Shown here: piece after piece, positions 58,454 to 64,000 of the stretch | Numbering within the stretch: the first letter of the stretch is position 1 | Layout: each line of letters starts with the position of its first letter | NCBI RefSeq assembly: GCF_036346855.1 | Contig: NZ_CP107841.1 | Coordinates: 6,638,001 to 6,702,000 of the forward strand | From: Streptomyces europaeiscabiei | GTDB lineage: Bacteria; Actinomycetota; Actinomycetes; Streptomycetales; Streptomycetaceae | Length of the DNA: 64,000 nucleotides | Direction of reading: 5' to 3' | Translations under genes and position numbers: made by a program | Notes under the pieces: model-generated | Databases searched by the model: none | Seen by the model: the letters and a program-made list of their open reading frames with translations, nothing else | Told to the model about the DNA's origin: nothing

Positions 58454-58966
58454 ATGGCTGCGCAGACGCAGAGGGCCGTGCTGGCGGGCGGGTGTTTCTG
58501 GGGGATGCAGGACCTGATCCGCCGGCTCCCGGGGGTGATGGCGACCCGGGTCGGATACACCGGGGGTGACGTGCCGAACGCGACGTATCGCAACCACGGC
58601 ACGCACGCGGAGGGCATTGAGATCCTTTTCGACCCCGAGAGGACCGACTTCCGCGCGATCCTGGAGTTCTTCTTCCAGATCCACGACCCGAGCACCAAGA
58701 ACCGCCAGGGCAACGACATCGGCCTCAGCTATCGCTCCGCGATCTACTACGTGGATGACGAGCAGAAGCGGATCGCCGAGGACACGATCGCGGACGTGGA
58801 CGCCTCCGCACTGTGGCCGGGCAAGGTCGTCACCGAGGTCGAGCCGGTCGGCCCCTTCTGGGAGGCCGAACCCGAGCATCAGGACTACCTGCAGCGCTAC
58901 CCGGACGGCTACACCTGCCACTTCCCGCGCCCGGGATGGCGGCTGCCCGCCCGCGCGGAGGGCTGA
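58454..58966 (+). CDS. msrA: Peptide methionine sulfoxide reductase A
   Basis: A 170-residue MsrA reducing the S-epimer of methionine sulfoxide in proteins. Active site AGGCFWGMQ with Cys14, [20 protein letters not shown], and [20 protein letters not shown] are all conserved. The recycling cysteine near the C terminus is in [11 protein letters not shown]. The ATG at 58454 has GGGAGGG upstream. Cytoplasmic; no MsrB is adjacent. Confidence 0.95.
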   Translation: MAAQTQRAVLAGGCFWGMQDLIRRLPGVMATRVGYTGGDVPNATYRNHGTHAEGIEILFDPERTDFRAILEFFFQIHDPSTKNRQGNDIGLSYRSAIYYVDDEQKRIAEDTIADVDASALWPGKVVTEVEPVGPFWEAEPEHQDYLQRYPDGYTCHFPRPGWRLPARAEG

Positions 58967-59092
58967 CCGGCGAGACGGCCCGGCGGAAGGCGGAGGCTCC
59001 GCAGCCGGACTGTGCCTGGCATCCAGGGACGGCGGTGCCGAGCGGAGTGCTGAGGACGGTGCGGCGGTCGAGCAGGTGAACGACGGCTCGGC

Positions 59093-59144
59093 GCGGCCAC
59101 GCAGAGCCCGGCGGCCATGCAGAGCCCGGCGGCCATGCAGAGCC
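59093..59144. repeat. 18-bp tandem repeat, about three copies
   Basis: ATGCAGAGCCCGGCGGCC repeats with period 18 (GCAGAGCC at 59101, 59119 and 59137), between the convergent msrA and anchored-protein genes. Confidence 0.8.
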
Positions 59145-59244
59145 TGTTCGGCCTTCGGGAGTGGGCAGCCGGAACGCGAACGTTCCAGGTACCGTCCGCG
59201 TTCGGTCCCGCATCCGCTCGGGCTCGGTTCGGCGTACCGTCCGT

Positions 59245-60342
59245 TCAGTCCGTCGGGGACGCCGCCGCCACCGCCTGCGCCGACGAGTTCCGGATACGGC
59301 AGTAGAGCGCGGCCATCGCCTCGCCGCCGCCCTGATAGCGCCATGGCAGGGCGTTGACGTACCCGTCGACCAGCCTGAACTGTTCGAGCGCTGCGTCGTC
59401 GCGGTCCTGGAGCGAGAGGTAGTACGCGAGAAGGTGCCGCAGTTCGGGGAGGCGGGGGTGGGTCGGGTCGGCCGAGGCGGCGTCCGCGAGACCGGCGTCC
59501 ACGCGGCCGATCATCCTCGGCGTACGGTCGACGCTGTTGTCGTCCGAGGTGTCGTGCTCGAAGTGCGCGATGAGCGGGAACGCGGTGAGCAGGCTGCCCA
59601 GCGGTGCCCGAGCGGCCGCGCGCTCGGCGAACTCCTTCGCCAGTTTCTCCGAACCCCTCCACTTCGCACACCAGTACTGCAGCGCCGAGAAGTGGGCCTC
59701 GTAGTGGTGCGGGGCCCTGGCGGTGATCTCCGACCACAGCTTGTCCATCTGGGAGTTCGGGTAGCCGAGCCCGAGCGCGACCCAGATCTCGGTGATGTAC
59801 GGCGTCGGGTCGTCGGGGTTGAGCACCGCCGCCCGGCCGATCTCCTCGCGGGAACGTTCCAGCATCCGGTGGAAGCCGCCGAACTGCTCACCGGTCGTGT
59901 ACTTGGCCTTCTTCCCGCCGCGCAGGTCCCAGGCCAGGATCACGGTGCTGCGGGCCCGTACGACGGCCGCGTCCGGGTCGTCGGGACGGTCCGCCTCCCA
60001 GGCGAGCAGCCAGTCGTCCTCCTTGGCCGCGATCTCGGCCAGCAGATACGCGGCAGAGGAGCGGCGTTCCCAGTCCCGGCCTGTGTCGTGCATCATCTTG
60101 GCCGCTGCTTTCCAGTCGCCGCCGCGTACGGCGGCGAGCGCCGACTCCTGGGCGGCCGGGAGCGGGCCCGGGAGTCTGGTGTTCTGCCGCTCCGCGGGCA
60201 GCAGCCCCATCGCCTCGGCGACGTCCGGGTCGACGTCGGAACTGGGAGAGAAGAACTCCTTGAGGAAGACCCAGGCCATCCAGAGGCCGAAGAGCAGGGT
60301 CGGTACCGCCAGGACGGCCAGTACCCATACCAGTACGGTCAT
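59245..60342 (-). CDS. Membrane-anchored helical repeat protein A (paralogue of 62247-63365)
   Basis: A 365-residue protein with an N-terminal anchor helix (VLVWVLAVLAVPTLLFGLWM, residues 4-25) and a long alpha-helical, TPR/SEL1-like remainder. Motifs include WLLAWEADRPDDPDAAVVRA, NPDDPTPYITEIWVALGLGY and RAPHHYEAHFSALQYWCAKW followed by AAARAPLGSLLTAFPL. Its start (ATG at 60342) overlaps the M48 protease stop in an ATGA, so the two are translated together. The protein at 62247-63365 shares the WC-x-KW, AAARAP and GALPW blocks in the same order. No family is named with confidence (perhaps DUF4034-like). Confidence 0.8.
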   Translation of the reverse strand: MTVLVWVLAVLAVPTLLFGLWMAWVFLKEFFSPSSDVDPDVAEAMGLLPAERQNTRLPGPLPAAQESALAAVRGGDWKAAAKMMHDTGRDWERRSSAAYLLAEIAAKEDDWLLAWEADRPDDPDAAVVRARSTVILAWDLRGGKKAKYTTGEQFGGFHRMLERSREEIGRAAVLNPDDPTPYITEIWVALGLGYPNSQMDKLWSEITARAPHHYEAHFSALQYWCAKWRGSEKLAKEFAERAAARAPLGSLLTAFPLIAHFEHDTSDDNSVDRTPRMIGRVDAGLADAASADPTHPRLPELRHLLAYYLSLQDRDDAALEQFRLVDGYVNALPWRYQGGGEAMAALYCRIRNSSAQAVAAASPTD

Positions 60343-61979
60343 CGCGGTGCGTCCGTTTCTCGGTTCGCGGGGCCTTGGGGCGCGGGCAGCAGCGTGCGCA
60401 GCGGGCCCGTGTCGGGGTGGTCGGCGACCGCCGCGGAGATCACGGCGCCGAGGTCGGTCTCCGTACCGTCCGGCGCGGGCGGCAGCCGCACCGCGGCCGG
60501 CTCCGACCAGGAGAACTCCCAGCGCAGCCGGGAGTGGGCGCTCAGCTCGGCCAGCACCATGCCCTGCAGCGCGTCCGCCAGCGCGGGCCGCACGAACTCG
60601 CGAAAGGCCCGGCCCTGCGCCTCGGCCGCCTGGTCCGACAGCGGCAGCCGCCGCGCCAGCTGCCACAGCTGACCGTCGTCGATCACCTTGAGCAGCGCGG
60701 GCAGGGACGGGTGGTCCTTGGTGTACATCGCGAGCGCCCGGTGCAGCGCGGTGTCGAGGGAGGCGAAGTTCGCGGCCATCGAGCCGTCGAGCAGTTCCTG
60801 CCAGTCGCCGGTGCGCCGGAACCGCAGCACGTCCTCGGCGAGGACCGCGTCCTCCAGCGCCGCCAGGCTCCGGTCCGGGTCGGTGAGCAGACCGAGCGCC
60901 GCGCCCCTGGCCTCGTCCGTGCGGCCGTCGGCGGGCAGTGCCTCGATCTGCTCGACGCGGTCGGCGATGGGCGGGTGCGAGTCGTACGGCGACGTCGGCT
61001 CGGTCGGCAACTCGGTGCGCAGACCGACCAGTTCGAGCTGGCGGGCGGAGAGCATCCGTCCGTAGCCGCCGAAGAACTCGCCGCGCGGCGGCAGCAGCCG
61101 GGCCTCGGATCCGAGCGTGGCGTAGCTGTTCATGTAGAAGCCGAACGCGGCGTCGAGTGCCTGTATCTCGCGCAGCGCCGACGCGGTGGCGTCGCGGCCG
61201 GCTATCCGGGCGGCCGCGGCGTCGGCGGCGTACTCCTGGCGGCGCGAACTCGCGAGCGTGGCGCGGATGTACAACTTGGCGTAGCCGATGTAGATCCACG
61301 CCATCGCGCGGTACGTGATGCCCGCGCCCGTCGTGTCGATCTCCTTGGCCTTCTTCCCCTTGGCCACGGCCTTGGCGTTCTTCTTCTCCAGCCGGGCCCG
61401 CTCACGACCGGCGGACCTGTCGGCCCGCTCCTCGAAGTGCCCGATGGTGCGCAGCACCTGGGCCCGGCCGCGCACGGTGATCGCGGCGAGCCGGGTGTCG
61501 GCGTTCGAGTAGTGCCCCAGCTCATGGGCGAGGACCGCGCGCAACTGAGCCTCGGTCAGGCCCTGCAGCAGTGGTACGCCGAGGTAGAGGTGGCGTGGAC
61601 CGGCCAGCAGACCGAGCAGCCGGGCGTCCTCGCTGACGGCGGCGTTGAGGTCGGCCGTCAGGATGATCCGGGAGGGCACCCGGGTGCCGACCGCGTCGGC
61701 CAGTTCCCGTACGGTGCGCCACAGTTCGGGCTCGTCGGCCTCCGTCACCGGCAGGCCCGGCAGATCCTCGCCCTTCGGCGTCCGCAGCATGAACAGACCG
61801 CGGACCAGCGGGATCGCCAGCAGTACGGAGACCACGTACAGCTTGGCGGAGAGGCTGGACGGCGCGTACAGGTAGAGCAGGTAATCGGCGCCGGCGAGCG
61901 CTGCCAGCAGGATCACGCCGAGCAGATAGAAGCCGGCGAGCAGTACCAGGGCGCGCAGTGCGCGCAGGGTCGCGCCCAT
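60339..61979 (-). CDS. M48-family membrane metalloprotease
   Basis: A 546-residue Zn protease. Two N-terminal helices (about 9-38 and 45-65), then the catalytic domain with AVLAHELGHYSNADTRLAAI (His152, Glu153, His156) and the third zinc ligand Glu251 in [16 protein letters not shown]. Another helix lies near 225-242. A Lys/Glu-rich stretch (about 190-215) and a C-terminal half of about 280 residues with SHPPIADRVEQIEAL follow. It is far longer than HtpX (about 290 residues). The ATG at 61979 has a GGGGGGAA site. It sits between two paralogous anchored proteins and is coupled to the first of them, so these may be its partners or regulators. Confidence 0.9.
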   Translation of the reverse strand: MGATLRALRALVLLAGFYLLGVILLAALAGADYLLYLYAPSSLSAKLYVVSVLLAIPLVRGLFMLRTPKGEDLPGLPVTEADEPELWRTVRELADAVGTRVPSRIILTADLNAAVSEDARLLGLLAGPRHLYLGVPLLQGLTEAQLRAVLAHELGHYSNADTRLAAITVRGRAQVLRTIGHFEERADRSAGRERARLEKKNAKAVAKGKKAKEIDTTGAGITYRAMAWIYIGYAKLYIRATLASSRRQEYAADAAAARIAGRDATASALREIQALDAAFGFYMNSYATLGSEARLLPPRGEFFGGYGRMLSARQLELVGLRTELPTEPTSPYDSHPPIADRVEQIEALPADGRTDEARGAALGLLTDPDRSLAALEDAVLAEDVLRFRRTGDWQELLDGSMAANFASLDTALHRALAMYTKDHPSLPALLKVIDDGQLWQLARRLPLSDQAAEAQGRAFREFVRPALADALQGMVLAELSAHSRLRWEFSWSEPAAVRLPPAPDGTETDLGAVISAAVADHPDTGPLRTLLPAPQGPANRETDAPR

Positions 61980-62246
61980 TGGGCAGAGTTCCCCCCACGG
62001 GAAAGATCGCGAACGATCACTTAAATGGCGAAGGAGGTCAAACTGGACGGCTTGGGGCGTGTCCATGACCGAAAGGTGTGAGGGGTGGAGTATTTCGCAC
62101 GGGTGTGCGGGGTCGCAAGGGCTTACTGAGGGCCGGCGCCTCATGGGGTGGGGGCGTGGTGCGGGGGTGGCGGCTGCGGGGGCGACGTGGCTGGTCGCGC
62201 CGTTCCCCGCCCCCCTCTGAGGGGCCTTCGCCCCTTCCCGTCCCCG
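61980..62246. other. Intergenic region upstream of the M48 unit, with a dispersed repeat copy
   Basis: 267 bp. GATCG-CGAA-CGATC (62005-62018), an inverted repeat, lies 26 bp before the M48 start. A dispersed-repeat copy GGCTGGTCGCGCCGTTCCCC occurs near 62187-62210, with an AGGGGCC/GGCCCCT-like stem. Confidence 0.55.
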
Positions 62247-63365
62247 TCAGCGCAGCAGCGTCGCCGGACTCCCCCCGTTCGCCTCGTAGCCCGCCACCGC
62301 CAGGGCCCGGTACAGCGCGTAGTCCGCTGCCGGGTCGGAGGTGAGCGTCCAGGGGAGGGCGCCTACGTGGCCGTCGGCGTGCACGAGCTGGTCCATGGCC
62401 TCGGACCAGCGCTCGGAGCGGACCAGGAAGAAGATCAGCAGATGGCGGACATGGGCCAGCATCGGGTCGTCCGGCCGCGCCGCGTGCACCGCGAACAGGG
62501 CGCCGTGGATCGCCTTGGTGACGACCTCGCTCTCGTAGAAGCCCTGCACCAGGTTCACCTCGGGCAGGTGCTCGAAGACCGCGAAGAGAGGCATGGCCGC
62601 GAGGAGCGACCCCCGCGGGGCGCGGGCCGCCGCCGCCTCGGCGAAGGAGTACGCCAGCTCCCGCGAGCCGTGCCACTTCTCGCACCAGTAGTGCAGGGCC
62701 GCGAAGTGGGCGCCCATGTGCTCCGGGGCCCGGTCGAGGATCTTCAGCCAGAGCTGCTCGAACTCCTCACGGGAGTACGCCAGCCCGCGCGCCACCGACA
62801 GCTCGACGATGTACGGGATCGGGTCACCGGGGGCCAGCAGTGCCGCGTCGCCGCACGCCGATCTGGCCTCCTCCATGATGATCCGGAAGTCGTCCGTGCC
62901 CGGCGTCGACGTCCGCCACGCCTGCTGCACCAGGAACTCCGCGTGCACCGCCGCGCCGCCCGCGTCCTTGGGCGCCTCCGCGCGCCACACCCGCAGCCAC
63001 TGCCCGCCCGGCGTCTCGCCCACCCCGCCGGGCCGCTGCGCCAGCTCCAGCGCCGCCGCACCCGCGAACGCCTGTACCCGCTGCCACCGGACCTCGCCGG
63101 CCGCCTCCGTGCCGGCCAGCAGCTGCTTCGCCGCCCGGTAGTCCTGGGAACGCTGCACCACGTCCAGCACGTCCAGCAGGTCCTGGTCGGGCCCCGGCAT
63201 CCGCACGTCCAGCAGCTCCTGCCGCACGAACCCGTAGTTCTCCGGGTCCGCTGCGTCCGGATGCCCCGCCTCCACCTGCTGAATACCGGCCCTGCGACGC
63301 GCCAGAATCGGCCACGCCACAAAGCCGATCATGAGCATCGCCATCAGGACCCAGAGAATCTCCAT
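62247..63365 (-). CDS. Membrane-anchored helical repeat protein B (paralogue of 59245-60342)
   Basis: A 372-residue protein: N-terminal anchor helix (MEILWVLMAMLMIGFVAWPI, residues 1-22), a basic ARRRAG stop, then an alpha-helical region. Its blocks match the paralogue in order: PGDPIPYIVELSVARGLAYS, RAPEHMGAHFAALHYWCEKW, AAARAPRGSLLAAMPLFAVF and HADGHVGALPW. The ATG ending at 63365 is the natural start of the anchor. It is on the same strand and upstream of the M48 gene, with 267 bp between. A protein interaction or tether role is inferred from the helical content; no catalytic motif is seen. Confidence 0.8.
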   Translation of the reverse strand: MEILWVLMAMLMIGFVAWPILARRRAGIQQVEAGHPDAADPENYGFVRQELLDVRMPGPDQDLLDVLDVVQRSQDYRAAKQLLAGTEAAGEVRWQRVQAFAGAAALELAQRPGGVGETPGGQWLRVWRAEAPKDAGGAAVHAEFLVQQAWRTSTPGTDDFRIIMEEARSACGDAALLAPGDPIPYIVELSVARGLAYSREEFEQLWLKILDRAPEHMGAHFAALHYWCEKWHGSRELAYSFAEAAAARAPRGSLLAAMPLFAVFEHLPEVNLVQGFYESEVVTKAIHGALFAVHAARPDDPMLAHVRHLLIFFLVRSERWSEAMDQLVHADGHVGALPWTLTSDPAADYALYRALAVAGYEANGGSPATLLR

Positions 63366-63479
63366 ACGACAAGGGTTCCAGACGCGGCCGACAATTGCCC
63401 AACCCGACCGGTGTCCTGTGGATAACTCCGGACGGCGCACGGGGGCGGGGGCGCCGTGCGGGGCGCTGGGCTGTGACAT

Positions 63480-63535
63480 GTGCGGCTCCGCCGCGCGGGC
63501 GCGACCAGCCAGGACGAACCCGCAGCCGCCGGACC
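63480..63535. repeat. Dispersed repeat variant, reverse orientation
   Basis: Reads on the minus strand GGCTGGTCGCGCCCGCGCGG followed by CGGAGCCGCACATG, close to the elements at 30403 and 34060. Confidence 0.65.
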
Positions 63536-63582
63536 CACACGGGCCCTCACCCCGGAATGCGCCCCGCACCCCGCCGAGCGCT

Positions 63583-63588
63583 TAGGCT
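63583..63588 (+). promoter_or_regulatory. -10 box TAGGCT of metB, leaderless
   Basis: TAGGCT ends 8 bases before the ATG at 63597; transcription is predicted to start at or beside the start codon. Confidence 0.6.
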
Positions 63589-63596
63589 CGACAACC

Positions 63597-64000
63597 ATGA
63601 GCGACAGCCACACCAGCCAACACTTCGAGACCCTCGCGATCCACGCGGGCAACACCGCGGATCCCCTCACCGGCGCGGTCGTCCCGCCGATCTACCAGGT
63701 CTCGACCTACAAGCAGGACGGCGTAGGAGGCCTGCGCGGCGGTTACGAGTACAGCCGCAGCGCCAACCCCACCCGCACCGCGCTGGAGGAGAACCTCGCC
63801 GCCCTGGAGGGCGGCCGCCGCGGCCTGGCGTTCGCGTCCGGACTGGCCGCCGAGGACTGCCTGCTGCGCACGCTGCTCAGCCCCGGCGACCACGTGGTCA
63901 TCCCCAACGACGCCTACGGCGGCACGTTCCGTCTCTTCGCGAAGGTCGTCTCCCGGTGGGGCGTGGACTGGTCGGTGGCCGACACCAGCGACCCCACGGC
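63597..64000 (+). CDS. metB: Cystathionine gamma-synthase/lyase, N-terminal part (truncated by window end)
   Basis: A PLP-dependent trans-sulfuration enzyme. About 134 residues are seen: SQHFETLAIHAGNTADPLTG, GAVVPPIYQVSTYKQDGVGG, YEYSRSANPTRTALEENLAA and AFASGLAAEDCLLRTLLSPG. The YEYSRxxNPTR motif and SGLAA phosphate site match MetB/MetC-type enzymes. The lysine that binds PLP lies beyond the window. The ATG at 63597 is leaderless. In Streptomyces this gene (often called metB) makes cystathionine from activated homoserine, or acts in the reverse direction. Confidence 0.9.
   Translation, partial: MSDSHTSQHFETLAIHAGNTADPLTGAVVPPIYQVSTYKQDGVGGLRGGYEYSRSANPTRTALEENLAALEGGRRGLAFASGLAAEDCLLRTLLSPGDHVVIPNDAYGGTFRLFAKVVSRWGVDWSVADTSDPT

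Noticed and set aside
1..64000. tRNA, rRNA, insertion sequences or prophage
   Set aside because: No acceptor-stem/T-loop patterns, transposase motifs or integrase-like proteins were found on reading both strands.

Overview
This 64 kb window is chromosomal DNA of a Streptomyces-type actinomycete. The GC content is very high, coding regions have the strong third-position GC bias of that group, GTG starts are common, start codons are often coupled through ATGA or GTGA overlaps, and several promoters are leaderless with a TANNNT -10 box just before the start codon. Gene content and order closely resemble, from memory, the Streptomyces coelicolor stretch around SCO4887 to SCO4958 (nucleoside transporter, cdd, deoA, add, afsQ1/afsQ2/sigQ, deoC, pgm, punA, accA2, pccB, birA, cya, hutH, msrA, metB). 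This is core chromosome: I see no insertion sequence, prophage, CRISPR array, tRNA or rRNA.

Layout. 1-3.8 kb: end of a nucleoside ABC importer with cytidine deaminase and thymidine phosphorylase. 3.9-8.6 kb: a STAS protein tail-to-tail with an ECF sigma factor, an MFS exporter with a divergent LysR regulator, and an alpha/beta hydrolase whose nucleophile serine is replaced. 8.7-11.3 kb: adenosine deaminase and small envelope proteins. 11.7-15.7 kb: the AfsQ1/AfsQ2 two-component system with a coupled lipoprotein gene and the divergent sigQ. 17.2-20.5 kb: deoC with two aldehyde dehydrogenase genes. 20.7-28.5 kb: two PH-domain membrane proteins, phosphosugar mutase, purine nucleoside phosphorylase, a gamma-glutamylcyclotransferase-like protein and an LpdA-type flavoprotein. 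28.6-37.7 kb: DeoR and TetR regulators, then an acyl-CoA carboxylase cluster (biotinylated alpha, Maf, a 42-residue membrane peptide, epsilon, beta) ending with the biotin ligase. 37.8-43.4 kb: adenylate cyclase, a Pro/Ala/Thr-rich membrane protein, enoyl-CoA hydratase and a GAF-GGDEF diguanylate cyclase. 43.8-50.2 kb: histidine ammonia-lyase, a sortase substrate, an L,D-transpeptidase and a MacB-type ABC exporter. 50.4-58.9 kb: a large secreted subtilase, an XRE regulator divergent from an alcohol dehydrogenase, an MBL hydrolase, a secreted DUF5707-like protein and MsrA. 59.2-63.4 kb: an M48 membrane protease between two paralogous anchored proteins, followed by the start of metB.

How the genes work together. 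Uptake (permeases), deamination (cdd, add), phosphorolysis (deoA, punA), pentose-phosphate handling (a phosphosugar mutase) and aldol cleavage (deoC) form a nucleoside salvage and catabolism set, with aldehyde dehydrogenase placed to oxidise the acetaldehyde that DeoC releases. The main hunt result is that add, deoC and punA, in three separate transcription units, each carry the identical 12-bp palindrome CTACGCGCGTAG overlapping the -10 box. This defines a shared repressor operator. Two second messengers are made here (cAMP and c-di-GMP), and the carboxylase subunits lie next to their biotin ligase.

Other points of interest: an M48 protease translationally coupled to one of two paralogous flanking proteins, a GerMN-like lipoprotein coupled to AfsQ2, an AfsQ1 box before sigQ, several tandem-repeat blocks (25, 32, 47, 18, 9 and 7 bp units), a 138-bp in-frame duplication, and a dispersed intergenic repeat family with a common GGGGCTGGTCGCGC-like end. 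All functional calls rest on motif recognition by eye.
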